51,244 nucleotides of DNA from Halostagnicola sp. A56 (GTDB taxonomy: Archaea > Halobacteriota > Halobacteria > Halobacteriales > Natrialbaceae), in assembly GCF_000691505.1 (NCBI RefSeq), contig NZ_JMIP02000017.1:422564-473807 (forward strand). The letters are read 5' to 3'. This document shows, one piece after another, positions 16,974 through 25,016 of this stretch. Under the pieces are notes generated by a model. It was given only the letters and a program-made list of their open reading frames with translations. It was not told the DNA's origin and did not search any database. A program made the position numbers and the translations under genes. Position 1 is the first letter of the stretch; every line of letters starts with the position of its first letter.

Positions 16974-18029
16974 CTATCCGAACCGATCCAGTCCGGACTG
17001 GCGTCGCCGTCGCCCCCTCGGATCGCGCCGCCACGGCGTTCGCCGGTCACGCTCTGCCTCGAGATCGATCTCGGGCTCCGAAGCGGGCTCGTGGCCCGGA
17101 CACGCGGGCCCACACTCCGATTCCGCGTCGACGATTCGGCCCTTCCACCGACAGAACGGGAGCGGCGTCGCCGTCTCCGGTTCGGGGCCCTCGGAGCGCT
17201 CTTCATCGGCGTGGCTATCCGTCTCACAGGCATCACAGTCGGGAAACCGGAACGTTCGCCATCCCTTGCCGAACGCCCGCTCGGCGATCCGCCTGCGCGT
17301 CCGGGCCTTTCGCTCCGGCGGGACGATCGCGACCTCGGTGTGGCCCGGGTGGTACTCGAGCGGTTCGACGCCCGGTTCGTCTACGGCGAGCGGGGTCGGC
17401 TCTCGGATCACGTCGATCTCGAGCGGTCTCCCGTCCGCCGCATCGTCGGCGTCTCCCCTCGAGACGCGCCAGACGCCGATCTCCTCGGGGATTCGATTGA
17501 GATGGGCCCGCGTGACGTAGCTCTCGGTCGCGAGGACGGCCTCGTCGACCAATCCGAGGCTCGCGTCGGTTCGAAGCTGGGCCTCGAGGTCGCCGGGCGT
17601 TCCCAGATCGGGCTTGTTCTCGATGCCGACGAGTCGCCCGTACCAGTCGGGGTAGCGCGCGACCTGCCGGACGTACCGGCGACCGTTTCGGCGTTCGGCC
17701 TCGAAGAAGTCGATCTCGAGCGCGCGCTCGACGGCGCTCTTGGCACGTTCGGGGTGACAATCATCGGGGAACGCCGCCTTCCAGTAGCGGGCGGTTCCCG
17801 GTCCGATGTCGGATTCGATCGCCGCGTCGGGAATCGTCTCGCTCGTCAGCGCCAGTCGGTCGGCGAACGCCGGTCCCGGCTCGACGCAGACGATATCGAG
17901 GATTCGCCCGCCCGGTTTCGCGACGGCCCCGCCCAGTTGGCGGGCGACGACGTCCGTGCCGGCGGCTCCGGGCCTGCCGGCCGACTCGAGGTGGGCGCAC
18001 AACTCGAGTTCGAACGCAAACTCGGACAC
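16974..18029 (-). CDS. Conserved haloarchaeal protein, DUF5787-like
   Basis: 351 aa from a GTG at 18029. The N-terminal part ([14 protein letters not shown]... [11 protein letters not shown]... [15 protein letters not shown]... GIENKPDL) has conserved acidic and Lys residues in an arrangement reminiscent of PD-(D/E)XK nucleases (E...D...ENK), which is only a suggestion. The C-terminal third has CDAC, an isolated Cys and CGPACPGH, a likely zinc cluster, and ends in an Arg-rich basic tail, unusual here and consistent with nucleic-acid binding. I recall the DUF5787 label. It is divergent from aIF2-gamma. Confidence 0.65.
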   Translation of the reverse strand: MSEFAFELELCAHLESAGRPGAAGTDVVARQLGGAVAKPGGRILDIVCVEPGPAFADRLALTSETIPDAAIESDIGPGTARYWKAAFPDDCHPERAKSAVERALEIDFFEAERRNGRRYVRQVARYPDWYGRLVGIENKPDLGTPGDLEAQLRTDASLGLVDEAVLATESYVTRAHLNRIPEEIGVWRVSRGDADDAADGRPLEIDVIREPTPLAVDEPGVEPLEYHPGHTEVAIVPPERKARTRRRIAERAFGKGWRTFRFPDCDACETDSHADEERSEGPEPETATPLPFCRWKGRIVDAESECGPACPGHEPASEPEIDLEAERDRRTPWRRDPRGRRRRQSGLDRFG

Positions 18030-18155
18030 GATTGCTGTGAGGGCCCCAGTGGCGAAAAGGAGTCTGATCTACCGCCGCTCGAAACCGTCCAATCTGGCCG
18101 ACCGACAGCGATTCGAGTACGTTCCGGCGGCGGGATTCGCCCCGAGAACAGTAGG

Positions 18156-18164
18156 TTTATCAAG
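18156..18164 (+). promoter_or_regulatory. TATA box for the aIF2-gamma/rpoE operon
   Basis: TTTATCAAG lies about 45 bp before the aIF2-gamma ATG at 18204, predicting a short leader of roughly 20 nt. Confidence 0.45.
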
Positions 18165-18203
18165 CGCACACGGGAAGGAATATTCAAGATTACTCATCGC
18201 CTT

Positions 18204-19436
18204 ATGACAGGAAACCAACAACCGGAGGTGAACATTGGGCTCGTCGGTCACGTCGACCACGGCAAGACGACGCTTGTACAGGCGCTCAGTGGGTCGTGGA
18301 CGGACCAGCACTCAGAGGAGATGAAACGCGGCATCTCCATCAGGCTCGGCTACGCGGACGCGACGTTCCGCACGTGCCCAGACGTCGACGAACCCGAATG
18401 CTACACCGTCGAGGAGGAGTGTCCGGACGGCTCCGAGAGCGAACCGCTCCGGACCGTCTCGTTCGTCGACGCGCCGGGTCACGAGACTCTGATGGCGACG
18501 ATGCTCTCGGGCGCGTCGCTGATGGACGGCGCCGTGCTCGTCGTCAGCGCCAACGAACCCGTTCCCCAGCCCCAGACCGAAGAGCACCTGATGGCGCTGG
18601 ATCTCATCGGTATCGAAAACATCGTCATCGCCCAGAACAAAGTCGACCTCGTCAACGGCGAGACGGCTCGGAACAACTACGAACAGATCCAGGAGTTCGT
18701 CGAGGGGACCGTCGCCGAAGACGCTCCCGTCGTCCCCGTCAGCGCGGGACAGGACGTGAACATGGATCTGCTCATCGGCGCGATCGAAGCGGAGATTCCG
18801 ACCCCCGAGCGCGATCCGGATACCGACGCGCGACTCCACGTCGCACGCAGTTTCGACATCAACAAGCCGGGAACGACGTTCGAAGACCTCACCGGGGGCG
18901 TCCTCGGCGGCAGTCTCGTCGCCGGCGAACTCGAGGTCGAGGACGAACTCGAGGTCAAGCCCGGTCGCGAAGTCGAAGAAGGCGGCCAGAGCGAGTACGT
19001 CCCGATCGAGACGACGATCCGGTCGCTGCAGGCTGGCGGCGAAAACGTCGACACCGTCACGCCCGGTGGCCTGCTCGGCGTCGGAACGGGACTCGACCCG
19101 TCGCTGACGAAAGGCGACGCGCTGGCGGGTCAGATGGCCGGTCCGCCCGGCTCGCTGCCGCCGACCTGGGAGCAGTTCACGATGGACGTCGACCTGCTCG
19201 AGCGCGTCGTGGGCGTCGACGGCGGCGAGACCGTCAAGGAGATCAGCACGGGCGAACCGCTCATGATGACCGTCGGCACGTCGACGACCGTCGGCGCGGT
19301 CACGAGCGCGCGCGAGGGCGAGTGCGAGGTCAAACTCAAGCGGCCGGTCTGTGCCGATCCGGGCGCGAAAATCGCGATCAACCGCCGGATCGGCGCGCGC
19401 TGGCGGCTGATCGGTCTCGGAACCCTGACGGAGTAA
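18204..19436 (+). CDS. eif2g: Translation initiation factor aIF2 gamma subunit
   Basis: 410 aa. It is a translational GTPase: G1 GHVDHGKTT (15-23), switch [11 protein letters not shown]3 DAPGHETL, G4 NKVD, and SAG as G5. A zinc knuckle [16 protein letters not shown] is placed as in aIF2-gamma. Domains II and III follow to [12 protein letters not shown]. It delivers initiator Met-tRNA to the small ribosomal subunit with the alpha and beta subunits, which are not in this window. A longer in-frame extension upstream to 17091 is antisense to the DUF5787-like gene and is excluded. It leads an operon with the PIN, rpoE, spt4 and DPCK genes. Confidence 0.95.
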   Translation: MTGNQQPEVNIGLVGHVDHGKTTLVQALSGSWTDQHSEEMKRGISIRLGYADATFRTCPDVDEPECYTVEEECPDGSESEPLRTVSFVDAPGHETLMATMLSGASLMDGAVLVVSANEPVPQPQTEEHLMALDLIGIENIVIAQNKVDLVNGETARNNYEQIQEFVEGTVAEDAPVVPVSAGQDVNMDLLIGAIEAEIPTPERDPDTDARLHVARSFDINKPGTTFEDLTGGVLGGSLVAGELEVEDELEVKPGREVEEGGQSEYVPIETTIRSLQAGGENVDTVTPGGLLGVGTGLDPSLTKGDALAGQMAGPPGSLPPTWEQFTMDVDLLERVVGVDGGETVKEISTGEPLMMTVGTSTTVGAVTSAREGECEVKLKRPVCADPGAKIAINRRIGARWRLIGLGTLTE

Positions 19437-19442
19437 CTCTCG

Positions 19443-19829
19443 ATGACTTCGCGGGTCGCCCTCGATACGAGCGCGCTGATGATGCCGGTCGAACTCGACG
19501 TACGACTGTTCGACGAACTCGACAGGCTCTTAGGGGAGTTCGAGCCAACGACGCCCCAGTCGGTCGTCGAGGAACTTCGCCGTCTCGGCGAGAAAGGCGG
19601 CACGGAGGGCACCGCGGCGTCCGTCGGTCACGACTTAGCGACCGACCGCTGTCTCGTGGTCGACACCGAGGAATCGTACGCAGACGACGCGCTGGTCGAA
19701 CTCGCCCGCGAGGGTGCAGTCGACTACGTCGTCACGAACGACCGCCCGCTACGCGACCGGGTGCTCGAAGCGCGGAGACCGGTAATTGCATTACGCGGGA
19801 GAAACAAGTTGGCAGTAACTCAACCATAG
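19443..19829 (+). CDS. PIN-domain nuclease (Fcf1/Utp24-like)
   Basis: 128 aa. PIN acidic residues are in place: D8 in VALDTSALM, E in VVEELRRLG (~41-49), and D in VVTNDRPLRDR (~96-106). It starts 6 bp after aIF2-gamma and ends exactly where rpoE starts, an arrangement conserved in archaea, which points to a housekeeping rRNA or tRNA processing role rather than a VapC toxin; there is no antitoxin next to it. Confidence 0.85.
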   Translation: MTSRVALDTSALMMPVELDVRLFDELDRLLGEFEPTTPQSVVEELRRLGEKGGTEGTAASVGHDLATDRCLVVDTEESYADDALVELAREGAVDYVVTNDRPLRDRVLEARRPVIALRGRNKLAVTQP

Positions 19830-20402
19830 ATGTACAAACGGGCCAGATTAACTGACACCGTCGAAGTACCGCCAGCAGAGCTGGGTGACGTTTCGCCCCG
19901 GCTCGTCAAGCGACTGCTCCAGAACAAACTGGAGGGACGAATGGACGAGGAGGTCGGCAGCGTCGTCTCCGTCACCGAAGTACACGATATCGGCGAGGGG
20001 ACGGTCCTGCCGAACGAACCCGGCGTCTACTACGAGGCCGAGTTCGACGCGATCACGTTCGATCCACAGATGCAGGAAGTCGTCGACGGCACCGTCGTGG
20101 AGGTCGTCGAGTTCGGCGCCTTCATCGGCATCGGCCCCGTCGACGGGCTGCTCCACGTCTCGCAGATCAGCGACGAGTACCTCGCGTTCGACGCCGAGAA
20201 CCAGCAACTCGCCTCGAACGAATCGAATCGTACGCTCGGCGTCGACGACGCCGTCCGCGCGCGCATCGTCACCAAGAGCATCGACGAGCGCAACCCGCGT
20301 GACTCGAAGATCGGCCTGACCGCCAAACAGCCCGGCCTCGGGAAACACGGCTGGCTGCAGGAAGACCGAGAGCAACGCGAAGAAGCCGCGGCGGGTGAGT
20401 GA
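19830..20402 (+). CDS. rpoE1: DNA-directed RNA polymerase subunit E' (Rpo7)
   Basis: 190 aa. The N-terminal tip domain (MYKRARLTDTVEVPPAELG) and a C-terminal S1/OB domain from ~80 (DGTVVEVVEFGAFIGIGPVDGLLHVSQIS) are the Rpo7/Rpb7 layout. It forms the stalk of RNA polymerase with Rpo4 and helps DNA melting and RNA exit. It starts at the base after the PIN stop. The C-terminal acidic tail is halophilic. Confidence 0.95.
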   Translation: MYKRARLTDTVEVPPAELGDVSPRLVKRLLQNKLEGRMDEEVGSVVSVTEVHDIGEGTVLPNEPGVYYEAEFDAITFDPQMQEVVDGTVVEVVEFGAFIGIGPVDGLLHVSQISDEYLAFDAENQQLASNESNRTLGVDDAVRARIVTKSIDERNPRDSKIGLTAKQPGLGKHGWLQEDREQREEAAAGE

Positions 20403-20404
20403 CG

Positions 20405-20602
20405 ATGGCGTCGAACCGTCTCGTCTGTCGCGAGTGCCACCGGGTCAACGACGCCGACGCCGAGACCTGCGAGAGCTGCGCCTCGTCGTCGCTGACCGAG
20501 GACTGGGCTGGCTACGTCGTCATCGCCCATCCCCAGGAGAGCCAGATTGCAACGGAGATGCAGGTCACCGAACCCGGCGCGTACGCGCTCAAAGTCCGGT
20601 GA
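20405..20602 (+). CDS. spt4: Transcription elongation factor Spt4 (RpoE'')
   Basis: 65 aa. Zinc-binding pairs CRECHRVN and CESCASS flank the small fold, then DWAGYVVIAHPQESQIA, the Spt5-binding part. Spt4 with Spt5/NusG keeps RNA polymerase processive. The ATG at 20405 lies 2 bp after rpoE; a GTG at 20399 overlapping the rpoE stop would add two residues. Confidence 0.93.
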   Translation: MASNRLVCRECHRVNDADAETCESCASSSLTEDWAGYVVIAHPQESQIATEMQVTEPGAYALKVR

Positions 20603-20614
20603 TCAGTTCGTCCC

Positions 20615-21262
20615 GTGACCCCTGGCGATCCCGATCCCGACGACGCAGAGCCCGACCGAACTGACGCGGAGAGCGCCGACGAAACCGACTCCATTCCGCC
20701 GAGCGCTACCGACTCGAGCAGCGACGCCCGGGGCTCGCTCTCGCTTCCCGTCGAGGCTCGAGGCGACCTCAAAGATCCCTTCGGACCGATCGAAACCGAC
20801 GCCGATGTCTTGTTGTCGTCGGTTTCCGGCCCGCTAATCGCGATCGGCGATGTCGTTACCTATCACCTGCTGGAAGCCGGTCGCCAGCCGGACGTCTCGC
20901 TGGTCGACGGCCGAACCAAACGCAGCGCGGTCGACGAGGAGATCGAACAGGTCGTCACCGAGGGCGTGAGCCTCGAGGTCGAGAATTCGCCGGGGACGAT
21001 TACCGAGGACCTCGTCGAGACGCTCCTGACCGCGCTGGCTGCCGACGAGCCGACCGCGATACTCGTCGACGGCGAGGAGGACCTCGCCGCGCTGCCCGCC
21101 ATCGTCGCAGCGCCGGACGGCGCGAGCATCGTCTACGGCCAACCCGACGAAGGGATGGTCCACGTTCGCGTCGACGACGAGATTCGAAAGCAGGTCCGTG
21201 CGCTCCTCGAGCGCTTCGAGGGCGACGGCGACGCCATCTGGGAGTTGCTCGCGGACGCCTGA
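20615..21262 (+). CDS. GTP-dependent dephospho-CoA kinase
   Basis: 215 aa from a GTG at 20615. An acidic disordered lead of ~45 residues precedes the DUF359 domain (SLPVEARGDLKDPFGPI... SGPLIAIGDVVTYHLLEAGRQPDVSLVDGRTKR... VENSPGTITEDLV... VDGEEDLAALPAIVAAPDGASIVYGQP). Archaeal DUF359 proteins use GTP to make CoA from dephospho-CoA. It lies 12 bp after spt4, the position common to archaea. Start uncertain; the extra acidic lead could be untranslated. Confidence 0.88.
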   Translation: MTPGDPDPDDAEPDRTDAESADETDSIPPSATDSSSDARGSLSLPVEARGDLKDPFGPIETDADVLLSSVSGPLIAIGDVVTYHLLEAGRQPDVSLVDGRTKRSAVDEEIEQVVTEGVSLEVENSPGTITEDLVETLLTALAADEPTAILVDGEEDLAALPAIVAAPDGASIVYGQPDEGMVHVRVDDEIRKQVRALLERFEGDGDAIWELLADA

Positions 21263-21313
21263 GACCTTTTCAGAAATCGAAGTGGACTCGAACGAGCCGA
21301 GAGACTCGAGAAG

Positions 21314-21321
21314 CTATTTAC
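21314..21321 (+). promoter_or_regulatory. TATA box for the geranylgeranyl-reductase-like gene
   Basis: CTATTTAC lies 24-31 bp before the ATG at 21345, so the transcript is predicted to be leaderless. Confidence 0.55.
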
Positions 21322-21344
21322 TCGACCGCGTGAACGAAACGTGT

Positions 21345-22436
21345 ATGTACGATTTCGTCGTCGTCGGCGTCGGCCCGCCGGGGGCGAGGTTCGCCCGTCG
21401 GGCGGTCGAGAACGGCCACGACGTGCTCGCACTCGAGAAGGGATCGATCGGCGAGCCGCTGGCCTGCTCGGGACACGTCAGCACCGATATCTGGGAGTTC
21501 ACCGGCGCGGGTGCCCGTGAGGACCTCCTACAGAACGAGGTTCGCGGTGCCAGATTTCACGTCGACGGACCGGGCAGCGACGCCTACCCGTTCTACAAGG
21601 ACGAGGTCGTTTCGAACGTGATCGACCGGGTGGGGTTGGACCGCCACCTCGCGGACCTCGCTCGGGACGCGGGCGCGGACGTTCGAGACGAACACACCGT
21701 GACCGCCGTTCGCGAGTCGACCGATTCCGTCGAGGTCGACGCCTCGGGACCCGACGGCATCGAGACGTTCGAGGCGAAGATGGTCGCCGGCTGTGACGGC
21801 CCGCGCTCGAGGGTTCGGGACGCTTTGTCGCTGCCGGAACCGGACGAACTGCTCCACGGGGTGCTCGCCTTTTCGGACGAGGCGGATCACGAGGACTTCG
21901 TCGACGTGCATCTCACCGCGCCGCGGTTTTTCGCGTGGCGGATCCCTCGCGGCGACGCCGGCGTGGAGTACGGCCTCGCCGCGCCGCCGGGTGTGCAGGT
22001 GAACAAACACTTCGAAGAACTCGTCGACGGCTACGAGGTCGACGTTTCACACCGCTGTTCGGGGGCGATTCCGATCGGCCCGCCTGATCGAGTGACGACC
22101 CGTCGAGGTTTCCTGCTCGGCGACGCGGCCGCCCAGACGAAACCGTTCACCGGCGGTGGAATTCTCTACAGCATGACCTGTGCCGACCACGCCGCCCGCG
22201 AGATCGATCCCGACCGCCCGACGACGCTCGCGGCCTACGAACACGCCTGGCGCGACGAACTCGAGCGCGAACAGCGACTCGGCCACCTCATTCGTCGAGC
22301 TTACTCGCTGCCCGAACCCGTTCAGCGAATCGGACTCGGCGCGCTCTCCGGCGAGATCGGCGTCCACATGGACCGGCCGACCTCCGCGTTCTCGCTCGAG
22401 CACGTCCAGGCGATGGTCTCGAGCCTGCGGCGGTAG
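21345..22436 (+). CDS. Geranylgeranyl-reductase-family FAD protein
   Basis: 363 aa from the ATG at 21345 (MYDFVVVGVGPPGARFA). The FAD-binding Rossmann loop GVGPPGARFARRAVENGHDVLALEK (8-32), the CSGHVS segment with Cys, AGCDGPRSRVR (~147-157) and GDAAAQTKPFTGGGILYSM (~262-280) match the digeranylgeranylglycerophospholipid/geranylgeranyl reductase family. Such enzymes saturate isoprenoid chains of archaeal lipids or quinones with reduced FAD. The exact isoprenoid is not decidable. Single gene with its own TATA box. Confidence 0.85.
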   Translation: MYDFVVVGVGPPGARFARRAVENGHDVLALEKGSIGEPLACSGHVSTDIWEFTGAGAREDLLQNEVRGARFHVDGPGSDAYPFYKDEVVSNVIDRVGLDRHLADLARDAGADVRDEHTVTAVRESTDSVEVDASGPDGIETFEAKMVAGCDGPRSRVRDALSLPEPDELLHGVLAFSDEADHEDFVDVHLTAPRFFAWRIPRGDAGVEYGLAAPPGVQVNKHFEELVDGYEVDVSHRCSGAIPIGPPDRVTTRRGFLLGDAAAQTKPFTGGGILYSMTCADHAAREIDPDRPTTLAAYEHAWRDELEREQRLGHLIRRAYSLPEPVQRIGLGALSGEIGVHMDRPTSAFSLEHVQAMVSSLRR

Positions 22437-22489
22437 TACAGGAGTGGTTCTGAGCCCTACGTCGGATACACTTCATCAGGTGCCGAACA

Positions 22490-22497
22490 CTTATACG
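22490..22497 (+). promoter_or_regulatory. TATA box for hicBA
   Basis: CTTATACG is 26-33 bp before the hicB ATG at 22523; a leaderless transcript is expected. Confidence 0.5.
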
Positions 22498-22522
22498 AAT
22501 CGTTCGCCAACTTGCATTTACG

Positions 22523-22792
22523 ATGGCCAGTTCGACGAGCGAAGGGAGCGGCCACGACCACGAGATCCGTCTCTGGCAAGAGGACGACTGGTGGATCGCA
22601 GAGGACGTCGATTCGGGCGTAACGACGCAAGGTCCGTCCCGCAGTCGTGCTCTCGAGAATCTCGATGAAGCGGTCGCACTTCACGACGGCGAGACCGGCG
22701 ACAAGCCAACGGACGAAGAACTTCGAAAACTGGGAATTGACCCTGCAGAGAATACGACCGGTGACCAAGAGCCGCCGGACGTTCTGAAGTGA
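22523..22792 (+). CDS. hicB: HicB-like antitoxin
   Basis: 89 aa. The partial RNase-H-like HicB fold is visible: HEIRLWQEDDWWIAEDVDSGV (the W-x-A strand), then TQGPSRSRALENLDEAVALH helix and a C-terminal EELRKLGIDP linker. No DNA-binding domain is present, so autoregulation would need a separate factor. HicB blocks the HicA mRNA interferase. hicA begins 2 bp after the stop but is interrupted by an insertion element, leaving the antitoxin without a working partner here. Confidence 0.85.
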   Translation: MASSTSEGSGHDHEIRLWQEDDWWIAEDVDSGVTTQGPSRSRALENLDEAVALHDGETGDKPTDEELRKLGIDPAENTTGDQEPPDVLK

Positions 22793-22839
22793 GGATGGGG
22801 AGACGGACGTTTTCGGGTATGGAAATCGTAACGGTACTC

Positions 22840-22990
22840 GTGAATCGCCTCGGGGTCAAGCCCGGAGGCTTCCTGATTCAACGACGCGCTTTGCAGACAC
22901 ACGCTGAAAGCCAGCGGTGCCCGTAGGGAGCGCAGTCTCCACAGGCGTGTCTTCGGGCCATCCCAGCCCTAACTCAGAAAAGCCGCGTTG
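22840..22990 (-). ncRNA. Predicted omega-RNA of TnpB
   Basis: In TnpB systems the guide RNA overlaps the tnpB 3' end and right end, and its guide is the flanking DNA. Here that region holds the hairpin at 22848-22868 and ends at 22840; the guide would begin GAGTACCGTTACGATTT, antisense to hicA. The 5' limit is a guess. Inferred by analogy with known omega-RNAs. Confidence 0.4.
22848..22868. repeat. Right-end hairpin of the IS element
   Basis: CCTCGGGG-TCAAG-CCC plus GGAGG folds into a stem with one G-G mismatch and a TCAAG loop, 8 bp from the element end. It matches the left-end palindrome at 24156-24172 in its core. Confidence 0.7.
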
Positions 22991-24091
22991 AAGGACGTTC
23001 ATCGCCGCGTTCGCATCCCTATCTGTTTCAAACCCACACGCTGGACACGAGTGTTCACGAACCCAGATTGGTTTCGCCGTCTCCACGCCACACTTTGCGC
23101 ACTCTTTCGTCGTCTCAGCGGGTTCGACCTGCACGACGTGACATCCGTGCAGGTCGGCCTTGTAATCAAGGAGGGTGATGAACTGTCGCCACGCCGCGTC
23201 CTGCTTGTTGCGAGCGTTGTGCGACTGTTCCAACATTCCCTTCACGTCCAAATCCTCAACAAACACCGCGTCGTACTCACGAACGAGCCACGTCGTAATC
23301 TTGTGCTGATAGTCCAGCACCTTCCGACGGATATGCCGCTTGACCTTCGCCACTTCCCGACGCTGTTTCTCGTAGTTGTTCGACCCTTGCTCCTTGCGAG
23401 ACAGCTTGCGTTGCTCGCGGCGGAGTCGCTCGTACTCGTCTTCGAGGTCGAGCCAGTCCACCGTCTTGCCGTCGCTGGTGTGGACGTAGGTGAGGATTCC
23501 GAGGTCGATACCCACGCTATTGCTTGAATCTAACTTGTCCAGTGCAGGTTTCTCGGGTAAGTCAGCATCGTCGGTTTCGAGACCGAACGAGACGAACCAG
23601 TCACCGGTCGTCTCTTTTTTGACCGTGACTTCTTTGATGTCCGCTTCGTCAGGGATCTCGCGGTGGGAGCGGATTTTGATGTCACCGATTTTGGAGAGCC
23701 AGAGTATCGCGTGTCGGCCACTCGTGTTTTTGAGTTCGAAGCCGGACTGCGAGTATGTCATACTCTTGAACTCCCTCGGTGACTTCCACTTGAGCTTCCC
23801 CACCTTGTTCCCGTTCTGTTTCTGCCCGGAGAGACTGTCGAGGTTCTGGTAGAACCGTGTGATGGTTCGTTGCAGAGCCTTCGAGTTGACTTCCGAGAAG
23901 ACAGGGAACTCGTCTTTCCAGTCGGGAAGTCGGTAATGGTGTTTGTACGCGGAACCGATATTGTCGGCGTCCACGTTCTCGTACTCGTACAGGGTGTAGT
24001 TGTACGCTTGGCGATGAACGTCGATGTGTCGTTCCAGTTCAGCCGCTCCCTCTTGTGTCGGGTATGCAGGGTAGCGGTGACTGTACTCCAT
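22856..24091 (-). CDS. tnpB: RNA-guided nuclease TnpB
   Basis: 411 aa, full length and apparently intact. The OrfB_IS605 N-terminal helix-turn-helix is at ~1-110. RuvC catalytic residues are D196 (GIDLG), E279 (FVEDLD) and D359 (DRDANAAMN). The Cys4 zinc finger is C331-x2-C334 and C349-x2-C352. TnpB uses the element-derived guide RNA to cut DNA next to a TAM, favouring retention of the element. It is the only gene of the element and lies antisense to hicBA. Start at ATG 24089-24091, preceded on the minus strand by an AT-rich left end. Confidence 0.93.
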   Translation of the reverse strand: MEYSHRYPAYPTQEGAAELERHIDVHRQAYNYTLYEYENVDADNIGSAYKHHYRLPDWKDEFPVFSEVNSKALQRTITRFYQNLDSLSGQKQNGNKVGKLKWKSPREFKSMTYSQSGFELKNTSGRHAILWLSKIGDIKIRSHREIPDEADIKEVTVKKETTGDWFVSFGLETDDADLPEKPALDKLDSSNSVGIDLGILTYVHTSDGKTVDWLDLEDEYERLRREQRKLSRKEQGSNNYEKQRREVAKVKRHIRRKVLDYQHKITTWLVREYDAVFVEDLDVKGMLEQSHNARNKQDAAWRQFITLLDYKADLHGCHVVQVEPAETTKECAKCGVETAKPIWVREHSCPACGFETDRDANAAMNVLQRGFSELGLGWPEDTPVETALPTGTAGFQRVSAKRVVESGSLRA

Positions 24092-24155
24092 CGCTGTCTC
24101 TTGACTAGGTATATGTTAACTTAATGGTTTGTATCTCTGCCTATTAGATTCAACC

Positions 24156-24172
24156 CCGGGGTCAAGTCCCGG
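24156..24172. repeat. Left-end hairpin of the IS element
   Basis: CCGGG-GTCAAGT-CCCGG is a perfect 5-bp stem with a 7-nt loop, 20 bp inside the end at 24192. The core matches the right-end hairpin. Confidence 0.65.
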
Positions 24173-24454
24173 AGCATTCTCCTAGACCGCTTGTAAACAG
24201 CGGCGGGTTCGAATGGCGACGAACGACCGGCGACCACGCGCAACTGTATTACGAACATCCAACGAACGAGAACGATCGAAGACGCGTCACAGTCCCGCTA
24301 CACGACGAACTCCGAACGGGGACGCTACGGAACATTGCCGACGATGCGGGCGCGCGAAACTTTGACGCCTTCTGTACGTGGATCGACCACAATTCGTGAT
24401 CGTTTTCCGCTAATTCGGTCTCGAGCGGCAGGCGACGACAAAACTTTCATCTAC

Positions 24455-24475
24455 GAGTGTTGTGTAAGAACACTC
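24455..24475. promoter_or_regulatory. Inverted repeat just before a membrane protein start
   Basis: GAGTGTT-GTGTAAG-AACACTC is a perfect 7-bp dyad ending 2 bp before the ATG at 24478. It could be an operator or an RNA hairpin covering the initiation site. No evidence beyond symmetry and position. Confidence 0.4.
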
Positions 24476-24477
24476 AT

Positions 24478-24951
24478 ATGAAGGATTTGCTGACGGCTGC
24501 GGCTGTGCTGTTCGGCTCGCTGGTTTTGTTTCTTCCGCTGACCGCCATGACGATCATCGTCGCGGCTGATACAGTGTGGATTATCGGGACGAGCGCTCCG
24601 CTCCAGAACGACCTCGTCTTCGCGGCCGTCTGCCTCCTCGCGTTGGGTTTCGGATACGTGACCGCGATGGAGATCTGTCGCGTCCGGTTGCACGGGTTCG
24701 ACCAGCTTCACCGCGGGACGCGCTCCCGGCGACTCGCTCGACACGGCGTGTTAGGTGTCGTCGCGGTCGCAGCAGCCATCGCTCTCTGTCGAATCCTGCT
24801 CGAGGCGATATCCGTCGGCTTCGCGAACGACGATCCAGAAATCATCGGGCTCGCTGTCGCGGGGCTACTGGCGCTCTCGTGGGTCGGTGTCCGCTCTCTC
24901 AGTGCGTTTCGCGCGGGAATCAGACGATTTCAGAACGGCGCGGCGAAGTGA
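24478..24951 (+). CDS. Small membrane protein, four predicted TM helices
   Basis: 157 aa. Hydrophobic segments at ~3-30, 43-62, 93-113 and 122-142 suggest four helices, with Arg-rich loops (RSRRLARHG) that would face the cytoplasm. No family recognised. The start is taken at ATG 24478 rather than a TTG 21 bp earlier, because the inverted repeat lies between them. It follows the broken hicA gene. Confidence 0.65.
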   Translation: MKDLLTAAAVLFGSLVLFLPLTAMTIIVAADTVWIIGTSAPLQNDLVFAAVCLLALGFGYVTAMEICRVRLHGFDQLHRGTRSRRLARHGVLGVVAVAAAIALCRILLEAISVGFANDDPEIIGLAVAGLLALSWVGVRSLSAFRAGIRRFQNGAAK

Positions 24952-25016
24952 GCCACTCGAGTCGGTCCTTCCCACCGGCTACAATCCGATCGGAGTCTCC
25001 GATACGTTCCCGGACC

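Larger units (their letters stand above)
22840..24192 (-). mobile_element. TnpB-only IS200/IS605 (IS1341-like) element, 1353 bp
   Basis: The boundaries follow from hicA: removing 22840-24192 restores the frame exactly and leaves no target duplication, as in IS200/IS605 peel-and-paste transposition. Read along tnpB (minus strand), the left flank ends TTTAC and the element's right end reads TTCAC, the paired cleavage motifs expected of this family. Imperfect palindromes sit near both ends (24156-24172 and 22848-22868) and share CGGGGTCAAG and CCCGGAG. No tnpA is present, so movement needs a transposase elsewhere. The exact junction may shift by two bases because GT is shared. Confidence 0.88.
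22795..24399 (+). pseudogene. hicA: hicA toxin gene split by an IS element
   Basis: The 5' part (22795-22839, 15 codons, MGRRTFSGMEIVTVL) and 3' part (24193-24399, 68 codons plus TGA) flank the mobile element. The 3' part begins VNSGGFEWRRTTGDHAQLYY and continues through VTVPLHDELRTGTLRNIADD to FDAFCTWIDHNS. Joined without any residue lost or duplicated they give an 83-aa HicA with the double-stranded-RNA-binding fold and catalytic His (GDHAQ). HicA cleaves mRNA when free of HicB. As it stands the gene reads into the element and would be truncated, so the toxin is off unless the element leaves. Confidence 0.9.

Noticed and set aside
18296..19855. 519-aa plus-strand frame within the aIF2-gamma gene
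   Set aside because: Arg-rich out-of-frame shadow of the aIF2-gamma and PIN genes.
22840..24192. Target-site duplication expected for a normal insertion
   Set aside because: No duplication is needed; IS200/IS605 elements do not make one, and the sequence matches that.
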